Counted from the first letter of the stretch, positions 36,735 through 46,467 are shown. The stretch is DNA of 64,000 nt from Salinarchaeum laminariae (GCF_023204835.1 NZ_CP096270.1:558001-622000); one strand, 5' to 3'. Program-made: numbers and translations. The notes: generated by a model not told the origin, from the sequence alone.

Positions 36735-36854
36735 AGAAGCCCCCTCCCGCTCGCGCCCGCTCGCTCGCTGTGCGCTTCGCTCGGTCGTTCCTCCCTCGTT
36801 GCAGTGCTTACTTCCCGAGCAAACGCGAGCAGTCGGCCCCTTCCAGTCCCACCC
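36735..36854 (-). repeat. Dispersed structured element, copy D (short form)
   Basis: Occupies the middle of the 458-base gap 36583-37040, whose flanks hold no gene. On the minus strand it reads GGGTGGGACT, GGAAGGGGCCGACTGCTCG, a core with GAAGTAAGCACTGCAACGAG and GAGCGAAGCGCACAGCGAG, then GAGCGGGAGGGGGCTTCT. The final pair is G-T rather than G-C, so the end stem has drifted slightly. The GAGCGAAGCGCRCAGCGAG core differs from copy C in one base of 19. Confidence 0.8.
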
Positions 36855-37040
36855 GGATGGGGCTGGTCGAGGCTCGCGAAAAGCGGTGGACCGGCCAAAA
36901 TCGCGAAACCCCGGTGGATTGCGAAAGCTCGCGGTGACCGGCCGCCGGCGCAGTAGCGGTTCGGCGGCGGCCGCGGCAAAATGTGATCCAGGTGGTTCGA
37001 AACGGGGTTATTATAGGGGTCGGGGGCGGGCGTTGACGGT

Positions 37041-38402
37041 ATGGACCGGTACGACGTGGCGATCGTCGGCGGGGGACCGGCGGGCGCCGCAGCAGCGTTC
37101 GAGGCCGCCAGCCGGGGCGCCGAGGCGGTCGTCCTCGAGAAGGGCGTCCCGCGCGCCGATCGCGACGGGATGGGGCCGGACTCGACGGACGCGGCAGGGA
37201 TGCTCGACTACTGGATCGAGATTATGGGCATCGAGCCGGCGGAGCTACCCGACGACGTGATCCTCCAGGAGCTGTCGGGCACCGAGTTCGAGGGACCGAC
37301 GGAGTCGCTCCGGCTCGAGCGCACCGGGATGGACGCAGCCTACCCGAACTTTGGCTACACCTTCCAGCGCGCCCGGATGGACGACTGGCTCATCGAACGC
37401 GCTGAAACCGCCGGCGCGGAGTACCGCGTGGGCGCCAGCGTCACGGGCGTCGAGCCGGATCTGACCGGCGACCCCGAACACACGCTCACGCTGCGGGACG
37501 GCGAGGAGATCGAGGCGGATCGCCTGATTCTCGCTGACGGCCCACAGCGCCAGGTGACGAACTGGGTGCTCGATCCGTTGCTCCCCGACGGCCAGGCGAT
37601 CACGGATTACGTCGGCACGACCGAAGCGAACCACATCGCCTACCAGGAGCACCGCGAGTTCCCCGAGGACGCCATCGAGAAAGACATGCTGCGCTTCTGG
37701 TGGGGTGCCATGCCCGGCGAGACCGCCTACCCATGGGTCTTCCCCAACGACGGCAACGTCGCCCGCGTCGGGCTGACGATGCCGATCGGGCTCGATCTCG
37801 ACGAGGTCGACGATCCCGAGGACTACCTCCTGCTCGACGCCGACGACGAGTCGATCCCCTCCGGCTCCGAGTACATCGAGCGGCTCCTCGAGCGTGCGTA
37901 TCCGGAGTACGATCTCGAGGACTTCCCGCTCGTCGAGGACCGCGGCAAGAAAGGCGGCACCGAAACCTACGCGATCTCCTCGACGCGCCCGATCGACTCG
38001 CCGACCGGCGCCGGTATCGCCGTCGCCGGCGGTGCGATGGGCACGACCTCCGCGTTCCACGAGGGCGGCTACCACGTCGCCGTGCGCTCGGGCGCGATCG
38101 CGGGCGAGCTCGCCGCGACGCGCCGACTCGACGCGTACAACGACGCCTGGAAGGAGGCCATCGGCGACGAGATCCTCCGCAACGTCTCCTTCGCCGATAT
38201 CGTCGCAGAGTACGAGCCCGCAGATTGGGACCGGGCGTTCAGCACCGCGCGGGATCTGCTGCAACGGAAAGGGTCGCTGATCGGCTTCTCGCCGTCGGCG
38301 GGGCTCTCGGGGCTCAAACTCTACGCGCAGTACTGGTGGACCAAGCGAAAGTACCGAGACGGCGGCTACGTCCAGCTCCACGAGCACGAGTTCGAGGTCT
38401 GA
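37041..38402 (+). CDS. Geranylgeranyl reductase family flavoprotein
   Basis: A 453-residue FAD-dependent oxidoreductase that probably saturates isoprenoid chains of archaeal lipids or quinones. It shows the N-terminal dinucleotide fold VAIVGGGPAGAAAAFEAASRG (6-26), the FAD motif ADRLILADGPQRQVT and the catalytic-region pattern FWWGAMPGETAYPWVFP, which resembles the YxWxFPK type. The third FAD contact is AGIAVAGGAMGTTSAFHEGG. It is membrane associated rather than membrane spanning. Haloarchaea have several paralogues and I cannot say which reaction this one serves. Confidence 0.88.
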   Translation: MDRYDVAIVGGGPAGAAAAFEAASRGAEAVVLEKGVPRADRDGMGPDSTDAAGMLDYWIEIMGIEPAELPDDVILQELSGTEFEGPTESLRLERTGMDAAYPNFGYTFQRARMDDWLIERAETAGAEYRVGASVTGVEPDLTGDPEHTLTLRDGEEIEADRLILADGPQRQVTNWVLDPLLPDGQAITDYVGTTEANHIAYQEHREFPEDAIEKDMLRFWWGAMPGETAYPWVFPNDGNVARVGLTMPIGLDLDEVDDPEDYLLLDADDESIPSGSEYIERLLERAYPEYDLEDFPLVEDRGKKGGTETYAISSTRPIDSPTGAGIAVAGGAMGTTSAFHEGGYHVAVRSGAIAGELAATRRLDAYNDAWKEAIGDEILRNVSFADIVAEYEPADWDRAFSTARDLLQRKGSLIGFSPSAGLSGLKLYAQYWWTKRKYRDGGYVQLHEHEFEV

Positions 38403-38487
38403 TTCGCCGGTTTCTCCGGTTTTCCGCGCCCTTAGCGCCGTTACGGCCATCCCACGCGAGTGAGTCGCTCGCCCCCGAAACGTGGCT

Positions 38488-38495
38488 CTTATATG
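38488..38495 (+). promoter_or_regulatory. TATA box of the FKBP-type isomerase gene
   Basis: CTTATATG, centred about 27 bases before ATG 38518, predicting a leaderless transcript and supporting that start over the in-frame ATG at 38482. Confidence 0.65.
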
Positions 38496-38517
38496 CCGAA
38501 CGAGGCTCGTACACCGT

Positions 38518-39474
38518 ATGACCGAGAACGACGCCGAGGCTACCGAGGACGCAGCCGAGGACGCCGAGGCCGAGGAAGAGCCAGACGGACTGCAGGACGG
38601 CGACTTCGTCCGGCTGTCCTACACCGCCCGAGAGACACAGAACGACGGCCTCGTCGACACGACCTCCCAGGAGGTCGCCGAAGAGGAGGGCGTCGACGAG
38701 GAAGAGCAGACGTTCGAGCCCCGCATCATCGTGCTCGGTGAGGGCCACCTCTTCCCGCCCGTCGAGGCGGACATCAAGGGCAAGGAGGAGGGTGACGAAG
38801 GCAGCGTCACCGTTCCCGCAGCAGAAGCCTTCGGCGAGAAGGACTCCGATCAGGTCCGTACCGTCAGCTCCGACAAGATCCCCGAGGACGAACGCTACCC
38901 CGGCGCGCACGTCAACGTCGACGGCGAGCACGGCCACGTCGAGGCGATCATCGGCGGCCGCGCACGCGTCGACTTCAACCACGCGCTCGCCGGCCACGAC
39001 ATCGAGTACGAGTACGAGATCCTCGACGTCGTCGAGGACCGCCTCGAGCGCGCCAAGGGCCTGGTCAACGCCTTCCTCGACATCGACCTCGAGATGTGGC
39101 TCGAGACCGACGAGGTCGAAGAGGAGACCTACGTCAGCCCCGGCGACGACGAGGACGCTGACGAGGACGACGAGGACGAGGGCCACTTCGAGACCGAGAC
39201 CGTCGAGAAGGAGTCCCTCTACATCGAGGCGACCCCGCAGCTCACGATGAACCAGCAGTGGATGATGGGCAAGCAGCAGATCGCCCAGCAGCTCATCGAC
39301 CGCCTCGGCATCGACCGCGTCGTCGTGCAGGAGACCATCGACGGCATGGGCGGCGGCCCGATGGGCGGCATGATGGGTGGCATGGGCGGCGGTGGCGGCG
39401 ATATCGAGGACGCGCTGGAGGACGCCGACGTCGACGCGGACGAGCTCGTCGAGGAGCTCGAAGACGACGCCTGA
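38518..39474 (+). CDS. FKBP-type peptidyl-prolyl isomerase (SlyD-like)
   Basis: A 318-residue folding helper. After an acidic N-tail the FKBP domain (about 28-175) includes DGDFVRLSYTARE, IIVLGEGHLFPPVEADIKGKEEGDE, an inserted IF/chaperone domain (PAAEAFGEKDSDQVRTVSSDKIP) and HALAGHDIEYEYEIL. A C-terminal domain of about 80 residues follows, typical of archaeal long FKBPs. It ends in a Gly/Met-rich tail (GGGPMGGMMGGMGGG) that resembles the tail of thermosome and Hsp60 proteins. Prolyl isomerase plus chaperone activity is expected in the cytosol. Confidence 0.92.
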   Translation: MTENDAEATEDAAEDAEAEEEPDGLQDGDFVRLSYTARETQNDGLVDTTSQEVAEEEGVDEEEQTFEPRIIVLGEGHLFPPVEADIKGKEEGDEGSVTVPAAEAFGEKDSDQVRTVSSDKIPEDERYPGAHVNVDGEHGHVEAIIGGRARVDFNHALAGHDIEYEYEILDVVEDRLERAKGLVNAFLDIDLEMWLETDEVEEETYVSPGDDEDADEDDEDEGHFETETVEKESLYIEATPQLTMNQQWMMGKQQIAQQLIDRLGIDRVVVQETIDGMGGGPMGGMMGGMGGGGGDIEDALEDADVDADELVEELEDDA

Positions 39475-39688
39475 GGCGCAGATTTTTCGGTTCGGTTCGC
39501 GAACTTTCTCTCGCGAGTCCAACTCGACAGCGACTGCAACAGCCGCCGTGGAGCCTCTCCCGTTCGTTCCCTGCTGGCTGTCAAGCAGCTACTGCTGACC
39601 GAGTGCCCCTCAGCCACCACGTGAGCGCACTCTACCAGTAGCGCTCTGCCGACAGCCGACCGAAGCGTAGCTACGGTGAGTCACGAAA

Positions 39689-39968
39689 GGGCGGGACTCC
39701 GGAAGGGGCCGACCGCTCGTCGCAGGTACCGACGGTGAGCCGAGCGGAGCGAGGCGAACGTCGAAAGACGAGTGAAGCGACGTCTTTCGGATATGCACGG
39801 CTGAGCGGAGCGACGCCGCGCGTGGTTCGAGAGACGCTTTGCGTCTCTCGTCACTGAGCGAGACCTTCGGTCTCGCGAGGTCGACGGGAGCGGTGCTCCC
39901 GTCTGATCTCGAAAATCTCCGATTTTCGGCGACAGCGAGGTAGAATCGTCGAGCGGGAGGGGGCTTCC
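39689..39968 (+). repeat. Dispersed structured element, copy B (long form with hairpin array)
   Basis: Fills half of the 559-base gap between the convergent FKBP and KaiC-like genes; no gene is seen in the rest. Ends are GGGCGGGACTCC, GGAAGGGGCCGACCGCTCG and GAGCGGGAGGGGGCTTCC. Inside, besides GAGCGGAGCGAG (39742-39753), stand perfect hairpins at 39762-39789 (9 bp, loop 10), 39828-39850 (10 bp, loop TTT), 39858-39876 (8 bp, TTC), 39883-39903 (9 bp, GGT) and 39910-39928 (8 bp, TCC). Confidence 0.85.
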
Positions 39969-40033
39969 GAAAGCGACTGCTGACACGCTGGTATAATCGC
40001 AGGGAGTGACTGTACAGGCTCCGCCGAAGACTT

Positions 40034-40660
40034 CTAGGCGATGTCCCGACTCGTGTCGATGTCGACTTCGCCGGTGAGCTGTAGCTTGATCGTCTCCGTC
40101 AACGGCTGGCCGCCGCGGAACTTCGGCACGGAGAGGAAGTTCACGAGGTCGGAGCCGCGGGTCGTCGTCTCGAGATCGAAGACGACGTCGGCCATGTGCT
40201 GGGTGGTGTCGCGGTTTTTCGGCGGATCGCCGCCGTCGAGACAGTGGAGGAAGGCGATCGAGCCGGTGTTGACCATGTGGGTCTGCAGTTCGTTGAGGAA
40301 GTTCGTGTAGCGTGCGTCCTCACGCCGTTCCAGCACGTCCACGGGGTCGATGATGAGGTTCGCGCCTTCCGGCAACGCCCGGATCAGACGGTTCGCCTGG
40401 TCGAGCGGCTCGCTGCCGGCGATGTCACGGACCGTCGGGCTGCCGACGGGCGCCTGCGTCGAGTCGATGGCGTCCCGAACGGCCTGGTCGGAGCGCTTGG
40501 TCGTGATGTAGAGCGTGCCCCTGGTGTTGGTGAGCTGGTAGAGCAGGAGTTCGGCCTGACTCGCGGGCGAGGCGCAGACGGCAATGAGACTTCCCGCGGG
40601 GATCCCCCCGGAGAGCTTCCTGTCGAGGACGTCGATCCCCGTTTCGAGCCGTGCTGGCAT
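40034..40660 (-). CDS. KaiC/RadA-like protein with a lost P-loop
   Basis: A 208-residue RecA-superfamily protein. The N-terminus (METGIDVLDRKLSGGIPAGSL type: LETGIDVLDRKLSGGIPAGSLIAVC) matches KaiC/GvpD/RAD55 proteins. The loop that should read GxxGxGKT is CASPASQAELL, with neither Gly nor Lys, so nucleotide hydrolysis is unlikely. The Walker B-like strand NLIIDPVDVLE is present. Haloarchaeal relatives are annotated as RecA-like or regulatory proteins. It is divergent from the acidic coiled-coil gene at 40940 across a 279-base region and may act with it. Confidence 0.75.
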   Translation of the reverse strand: MPARLETGIDVLDRKLSGGIPAGSLIAVCASPASQAELLLYQLTNTRGTLYITTKRSDQAVRDAIDSTQAPVGSPTVRDIAGSEPLDQANRLIRALPEGANLIIDPVDVLERREDARYTNFLNELQTHMVNTGSIAFLHCLDGGDPPKNRDTTQHMADVVFDLETTTRGSDLVNFLSVPKFRGGQPLTETIKLQLTGEVDIDTSRDIA

Positions 40661-40939
40661 TCGGGATACACGTTGCAGCGGGATCGTGTATAAGGCTTCG
40701 GCCGGAATCTATTTGAGGGTGTGACAGATGTCGGACGCAGAGCACTCGTGCGTCCGCTCCGGATGGCCGGCGGCAGTTCGGTTACAGTCCGATCGTCTGG
40801 ATTCTCGTCGTACGGTTCCGCACCAGATCGGCACCGATGCAGCCAGCCACCTCGCCGCTCGAACGGACCGACGGCCGCGAACGGCCGAAGGAACCCCCCG
40901 TCGTTCCATTTATAGGCGTGCTCGGGGAACGTACCCCGT

Positions 40940-43420
40940 ATGAGTACCGAGGGCGCCCCCGACGACGAGATCACCGTGTCCGACAACGGGATCACGGTCC
41001 AGAAGGAGTTCAGTGCCGACGACTTCCCAGTCCCGGCGATCAGATTCCTCATCGCATCCGACCGATCCGAAACCGTCTCGGTCCGCCTTTCCGAGACGAT
41101 TCCTGAGGAGTTCCCGATGGACGGCGTCGGCTTCCACCCGGACTATGAAAGCGACAACTGGGCAGCGTTCCAGGACCACCACGTCGAGTACGAGCGCACG
41201 CTCGAGCCAGACGACGAGATCGAGACGGTCTACGGCATCCGGATCGACGACCCCAGCGAGGCCAGCCCGTTCATGACCGATCCCGAGATCGCAGAGGTCA
41301 GCCCGGCCGGCGACAGCGTCACGCTCGAACCGGGCGAGGGCGAGTCCATCGACGGCACCACGATCGACGACATCGCGCCCGCGGAGGACGACGCAGCGGT
41401 CAAGGAGATGATCGGCGGGGAGGAGACGCCCGCGGATTCCGAAGCCGACGACGCCGACGGCGGACTGGACCTCGATCTCGGCGACGTCGACACCGAGCCC
41501 AACGAGACGGTAGCCGCGGAGGACGACGATACCGACGACGACGTGCCCGACATCGATCTCGGCTTCGACGAGGCGGCGCCCGACGACGTGGCGAGCGACG
41601 AGGAGGACGAGTTTGGAACCGCGGAGGACGACCTGGGCGACGCGGAGGACGTGGACCTCGATCTCGGCCTCGGTGAGGACGACATCGATCTCGACGAGGA
41701 CGTAACTGAGGAATCCGACGAAGCGGCGGAAGGCGACGCGGCGGCAGACGACGCAGCCGAAGCCGATGAAAGCGCCGAGGAGGACGAAGAAGAGGAAACG
41801 CCCGACATCGAGATCGACGTCGACGCTGCCGAGGAGAAGGTCGAGGCAGCTGCGGACGAGGACGCCGGCGACGATGCCGAGGACGATACGCTCGCGCCCG
41901 ATGACGACGAGCCGATCCTGGATCTCGGCGGCGCCGATGCCGACGATGGCGACGACGCTGAGTCGGAGGACGCAGATCTGGACGAGGACGAAGAAGAGAT
42001 CGAGGCAGAGGAGGACGAGCTCGAAGCGGGTTCCGAAGCAGCGGACGTTGATGCTGCGGACGAGGAAATCGACGTTGCGGACGAGGATCTGGAAGCAGAG
42101 GACGCCGAGCTAGAAGCTGCGGACGAAGAGCTGGAGGCTGCGGACGAGGAGGCAGAAGACGAGGTCGACGAGGAGTCCGAAGCAGACGACGAAGAGCTGG
42201 AAGTGGACGCGGACGCCGACGAAGAGCTCGACGCTGCGGACGAGGATATCGCGGCGGACGCGGAAGCCGACGACGCGGCCGAGGACGATGGTACGGACAA
42301 ATTCGACGAGGAAGAGGTGGCTGACGACGAAGACGACGGTGCTGAGGAGGACGAGACGGCAGAGGACCTCGAAGAGACCGAGGAGGGCCTGGACGCGGTC
42401 GAAGACGAGGAGGAGTCGGTCGACGAAGCTGTGGAGGCGGACGACGAGGATGCCGACAGCGGGATCGAGGCCGCGGTCGACGAGGCGGTCGCCGACGCGG
42501 AGGCAGCGGCCGATGAGCCTGCTGCCGCTGCGGCCGACGACGGCAGCGACGCAGAGGTGGAGGACGAGGAGGAAAGTGCAGACGAGCCGGTCGTCGCCGG
42601 CGCCGCAGCGGCGGCCCTCGCCGATCACGATTCGCTGGCGGGCGCGCTCGCTGCCGAACTCGAATCCGGCGACGTTCCCGAGGAGGAGCGCGAGGCGCTC
42701 GAGGACGCCCTCGACGTCGGTGACGACGGTGGATCGGCGTCGGCGAGTGCTGGCAGCGTCGAGGCGAAGCTGAACCACCTCCAGGGCAGGGTCGACGACG
42801 TCGCCGCCTACGCGAACGCGATGGAGGAGTTCCTCGACGAGGAGGGTACCGGCGACCAGCTCATCCAGGAGTTCCGCGAGGACGTCGCGGCCCTCGACGA
42901 CGAGGTCGAGAACGTTGCCGAGCAGCTCGAGGCCGTCGAGAACGACGTGGAGGCGGCCTCCACTGACGTCGACGACCTCACAGGCTGGGTCGGCGACCTC
43001 GACGACGACATCTCGGAGGTCTCCGCGGAGGTCGACGCCGTCTCCGACGACGTGACCGCCGTGGATGAGGATCTCGCGTCGGCGACCGGCGAGATCGACG
43101 ATCTGCAGGCGTCCGTCGACGACGTCGAAACGACGACGGCGGACGTGCAGGGCCGCGTCGAGAGCGTCGAGAACAACGTGGACAGCGTGGAGGACAGAGT
43201 CGGGAGCGTGGAAGGCTCGGTGAGCGACGTCGAAGGGCAAGTCGGCGACGTCGAGGACCGAGTCGACGGCGTCGAGAGCGAGCTGCAGGGCGAGATCGAC
43301 CAGCTCCGGGACCGACTCGACGAGCTGTCGGCACTCGAAGACGAGCTCGACTCCGTCTCCGCGGACGTCGAGGACATCAAGGAGTGGCGCAGCCAGCTCG
43401 GCGAGATGTTCACGGACTGA
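40940..43420 (+). CDS. Giant acidic protein with a heptad coiled-coil C-terminus
   Basis: An 826-residue protein of three parts. A beta-rich N-domain (1-110, ITVQKEFSADDFPVPAIRFLIASD...) is followed by about 470 residues of low complexity made almost wholly of Asp, Glu and Ala. The last about 200 residues form a coiled coil with regular heptads (VESVENN, VDSVEDR, VGSVEGS, VSDVEGQ, VGDVEDR, VDGVESE, ...). There is no signal peptide or membrane helix. It looks like a long cytosolic spacer or scaffold with an oligomerising tail. Function not recognised. It is divergent from the KaiC-like pseudo-ATPase. Confidence 0.85.
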   Translation: MSTEGAPDDEITVSDNGITVQKEFSADDFPVPAIRFLIASDRSETVSVRLSETIPEEFPMDGVGFHPDYESDNWAAFQDHHVEYERTLEPDDEIETVYGIRIDDPSEASPFMTDPEIAEVSPAGDSVTLEPGEGESIDGTTIDDIAPAEDDAAVKEMIGGEETPADSEADDADGGLDLDLGDVDTEPNETVAAEDDDTDDDVPDIDLGFDEAAPDDVASDEEDEFGTAEDDLGDAEDVDLDLGLGEDDIDLDEDVTEESDEAAEGDAAADDAAEADESAEEDEEEETPDIEIDVDAAEEKVEAAADEDAGDDAEDDTLAPDDDEPILDLGGADADDGDDAESEDADLDEDEEEIEAEEDELEAGSEAADVDAADEEIDVADEDLEAEDAELEAADEELEAADEEAEDEVDEESEADDEELEVDADADEELDAADEDIAADAEADDAAEDDGTDKFDEEEVADDEDDGAEEDETAEDLEETEEGLDAVEDEEESVDEAVEADDEDADSGIEAAVDEAVADAEAAADEPAAAAADDGSDAEVEDEEESADEPVVAGAAAAALADHDSLAGALAAELESGDVPEEEREALEDALDVGDDGGSASASAGSVEAKLNHLQGRVDDVAAYANAMEEFLDEEGTGDQLIQEFREDVAALDDEVENVAEQLEAVENDVEAASTDVDDLTGWVGDLDDDISEVSAEVDAVSDDVTAVDEDLASATGEIDDLQASVDDVETTTADVQGRVESVENNVDSVEDRVGSVEGSVSDVEGQVGDVEDRVDGVESELQGEIDQLRDRLDELSALEDELDSVSADVEDIKEWRSQLGEMFTD

Positions 43421-43583
43421 GCGACACGATCCCGCTGATCGCGCCACTCGCGTCGATTCGATTCGTTTCTCGCGCCGATTCGGATCCGGTTCGGTCGTTT
43501 TGTTTCTGGTATTCTGACTCGAGCAGTCGATCGCGCCGATCGGAAACGCAACGGGTAAAGTCGACCGTGGCGGCCGTCTGCAC

Positions 43584-44567
43584 ATGAGCGAGCCGGTCGA
43601 CGTCGCAGTGCCACGGAAGGGTCGCCCGCTGGAGGCCGTCCTGGGGCGACTCGCCGACCGGGCCGGCGACGCGAGCGCCGCGCCGGGGGCAGACGCCGAC
43701 GCGACCGATGAGTACGTCGAGAGCGACGACGCCCCGACGGTCGCCGCGGTCGCCGACGACGTCATCTCGACGTTGCGCTATGAGAAGCAGATCACGAAGG
43801 ACGACGCGAGCGCGGACGACACCGTCTACGAACGGCTCGCCGAGTACAGCGATCTCGACGCGCCCTACCGACCGGAGTTCACTCTGCTGCGAGACGACCG
43901 GGCCGGCCGACCCCGCCGAATCGTCTTCGACGCGATGACGCTGTGGATCGACGGCGTCGCGATCCGCCTGGTCGGCCGCGAGGAGCCGTTCCGCGCCGTC
44001 CGGACCCACGAGGTACCACTGGCGTTCGACAGCGCCGACCTCGTCCTCGAGGAGGTCGTCGAGCTGCGGCCCGAGCCACTCACCACGATCGAGGACCTCA
44101 ACGCGCGGATCGATCCACAGGACACTGACGTCCGGGTCGCGACGGGGCTCGGCGACACGGTCTATCACACGCTGCTCGGGACGCCAGAGCAACGCCACGC
44201 GGAAGCGGACCAGCCCGTCGATCTCGATCGGGAGTTCGTCGCGAAGTACGAGGGGCCGCTCTGCGTCTCGCCGCGCTACGAACGTCTCGTCGCCGCAGTG
44301 CTCGGTACCGACGCTATCGATGGCGTCGAGTTCGTCCACCCCGAAAACGGTCGTGAAGAGGAGGCCGCCATCGCCGACGCGGGACTGGGCGTCTACCTCA
44401 CCGTCACCGGGTCGACAGCCCGCGACCACGGGCTCGATCTCGGGACGAAGCTGTTTCCGAGCGAGACGGTGCTCATGGAGAACGTCGTCGAGACGGACTC
44501 GCCGGAGGCGGCCGTCCGCTCGCTGATCGCCGGCGAGGACATCGAGACGGCGCTGTCGGCGTCCTGA
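43584..44567 (+). CDS. HisG-like (ATP phosphoribosyltransferase-related) protein
   Basis: A 327-residue soluble protein. The start VDVAVPRKGRPLEAVLGRLADRAG resembles the HisG N-terminus (IAVPNKGR type). The later segment AIADAGLGVYLTVTGSTARDHGLDLGTKLFPSETVLMEN parallels the HisG strand and phosphate-loop region (TGTTLRENGL and the following FxSxxxLIAN). The middle differs from true HisG and the C-terminal regulatory domain is missing. I infer the same periplasmic-binding-type fold but not the same reaction. No his gene is nearby. Confidence 0.6.
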   Translation: MSEPVDVAVPRKGRPLEAVLGRLADRAGDASAAPGADADATDEYVESDDAPTVAAVADDVISTLRYEKQITKDDASADDTVYERLAEYSDLDAPYRPEFTLLRDDRAGRPRRIVFDAMTLWIDGVAIRLVGREEPFRAVRTHEVPLAFDSADLVLEEVVELRPEPLTTIEDLNARIDPQDTDVRVATGLGDTVYHTLLGTPEQRHAEADQPVDLDREFVAKYEGPLCVSPRYERLVAAVLGTDAIDGVEFVHPENGREEEAAIADAGLGVYLTVTGSTARDHGLDLGTKLFPSETVLMENVVETDSPEAAVRSLIAGEDIETALSAS

Positions 44568-44649
44568 ACACAGTCCATCTGCGACGGTTCCGGCGAACGC
44601 GTCGCCTCCCAACGCATTCAATTGACCCCCTCTCGTAGCGTCGCCAACT

Positions 44650-46020
44650 GTGCACTCGGAGGATCGACGCGTCGTCGGAACGGCGGCGGCGTCCCACGCG
44701 CTCGTCCACGCGCACGAGCTGTCGATCCCCATCCTCATCTCGGTCTGGCTGGCGGAGTACTCGGTGACGCCCGCGCTCCTGGGCGTCGTCGCGACGGTCG
44801 CCTACGGCTGCTTCGGCGCCGGCGCGCTCCCGGCGGGCGTCCTGGCTGATCGCGTCGGCGCGAGCAGATTGATCGGTGCGAGTCTCCTCGGCTCCGGCGG
44901 CGCGTTCCTGCTCGTCGGTGGTGCTGGCTGGCTCCCACTCGAGAACGTCGCCCCGCTCGGCGTACCCGGACCGGTCTGGGCGATCGCGCTGGCGCTGGCG
45001 ATCTGGGGCGTTGCCGCGAGCGCGTACCATCCCTCCGGACTCACGCTGCTCAGTACCGCCGTCGAGCAGCGCGGGCGCGGGTTCGCGCTCCACGGTGCCG
45101 CGGGCAACGTCGGGATCGCGACTGGCCCGCTCCTCACGATCCTGTTGCTCGAGCTGGTCTCCTGGCAGACGGTCGCCGTCGTGCTCGGCGTCGGCGCCAT
45201 CGTCGTCGGACTGTCGGCGACGGTGCTCGACGTTGACACGGCGACGGCAGACGCGACCACGAACGACGGCGCGGCGACGGCGAACGACGACGCGACTGCT
45301 GCGGACGACAGCGCGACGGCAAACAGTGCGACGGCCGACCAGGATGCCGAGACAGCCCCCGACGGGGGTGACGCGACTGCGGACGCGTCCTCGTCGCTCC
45401 GCGGCGAGCTCCAGACCATTCGCTCGGTGCTCGGTGGCCCGTTCCTCGTCGTGCTCGCGATCGTGATCGCCTCCGGGCTCTACTACCGCGGGGCGCTCAC
45501 CTTCCTCCCGGAGATCCTCGCCGATCTCGACTGGCTGACGCCGATCGACGTCGGAAGCCGCGAGCTGCCCGCCGCTCGGCTCGTGTACGTCGGCGTGCTC
45601 GCCGTCGGGGTCGTCGGCCAGCTCGTCGGTGGGCGGCTCTCCGACACGCTCGAACCGTCTCGTGGCATCGCAGCCGCGTTCCTCGGCCTCGCGATCCTCG
45701 CGGTCGCCTTCCCGATCGCATCGGCAGCCGGCGCGGTCCCGCTACTCGTCGTCGCTGCGTTGCTGGGTGGCGCGCTGTTCGTCGTCCAGCCGCTCTACCA
45801 GGCTGCAGTCGCCGAGTTCACTCCCGAGGCCGCCCGCGGAGCGTCCTACGGCCTCACCTACCTCTGCGTGTTCGGGATCGGCGCGCTGGGTGGCGCGCTC
45901 GCTGGCGGCCTGCTCACCGTTGCGACGGCAGAAGCGCTCTTCTTCGGTCTCGCGGCGATCGCCGGCGTCGCCGCGCTACTCGCCGGCGGTCTCGCGACCG
46001 GGCGACTCGGTGGCGCCTGA
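44650..46020 (+). CDS. MFS transporter
   Basis: A 456-residue, 12-helix major facilitator. The conserved loop 2-3 motif appears as GVLADRVGASRLIGASLLGSG (residues about 62-82). A long Thr/Ala/Asp-rich cytosolic loop (about 198-256) joins the two halves. GTG 44650 starts the protein (VHSEDRRVVGTAAASHALVHAHELSIPI). The substrate is unknown. Its last 45 bases overlap the end of the convergent DUF3054 gene. Confidence 0.88.
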   Translation: MHSEDRRVVGTAAASHALVHAHELSIPILISVWLAEYSVTPALLGVVATVAYGCFGAGALPAGVLADRVGASRLIGASLLGSGGAFLLVGGAGWLPLENVAPLGVPGPVWAIALALAIWGVAASAYHPSGLTLLSTAVEQRGRGFALHGAAGNVGIATGPLLTILLLELVSWQTVAVVLGVGAIVVGLSATVLDVDTATADATTNDGAATANDDATAADDSATANSATADQDAETAPDGGDATADASSSLRGELQTIRSVLGGPFLVVLAIVIASGLYYRGALTFLPEILADLDWLTPIDVGSRELPAARLVYVGVLAVGVVGQLVGGRLSDTLEPSRGIAAAFLGLAILAVAFPIASAAGAVPLLVVAALLGGALFVVQPLYQAAVAEFTPEAARGASYGLTYLCVFGIGALGGALAGGLLTVATAEALFFGLAAIAGVAALLAGGLATGRLGGA

Positions 46021-46419
46021 TCGCCAGCGACCGGCGGCGATCGCGAGGACTCGCCAGAACAAGAGTCCGACCGTAATCGTCCCGATCATCACGAGACCGA
46101 ACGGCCAGACGGCACCGCCATCGACCAGTGGCGAAGTGCGAATCACGAGTCCGATTCCGACCCCGCCGACGGCCGCTGCAACCACCGAGCGCAGCTGCGT
46201 GGCGGCGGTCGCGGTCCGGGTCGGTTCGTAACAGCCCACGAGGAGCGCAGCGACGGCGAAGCCGACGAGGAAGGGGCCGATCGTGCCAGCCAGCTCTGCG
46301 GAATCGGTCAGACCGTCGACGCCGTTGTGATCGACGACGCCCCACCCGACGATGGCGACGATCGCGAGGTGGTCGCCGACGGCGAGGGCGAGTGCGTCTC
46401 GGTCCGGCACCTCGAACAT
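45976..46419 (-). CDS. DUF3054 membrane protein
   Basis: A 147-residue protein of four membrane helices (about 12-30, 45-62, 78-98 and 104-126). The N-terminal DALALAVGDHLAIVAIVGWGVVDHNG and RTATAATQLRSVVAAAVGGVGIGLVIR fit DUF3054. Function unknown. Its 3' end overlaps that of the convergent MFS gene, so the two transcripts are antisense to each other there. Confidence 0.8.
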   Translation of the reverse strand: MFEVPDRDALALAVGDHLAIVAIVGWGVVDHNGVDGLTDSAELAGTIGPFLVGFAVAALLVGCYEPTRTATAATQLRSVVAAAVGGVGIGLVIRTSPLVDGGAVWPFGLVMIGTITVGLLFWRVLAIAAGRWRSGATESPGRETAGE

Positions 46420-46467
46420 GATCGGACTTGGGCCGGGAGGAGGTTAGTGCCTGCGGATTCGGGTGGC

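Noticed and set aside
39762..39928. Hairpin array in copy B considered as a CRISPR array
   Set aside because: Stems differ in sequence, there are no constant repeats or equal spacers, and no cas genes are near.
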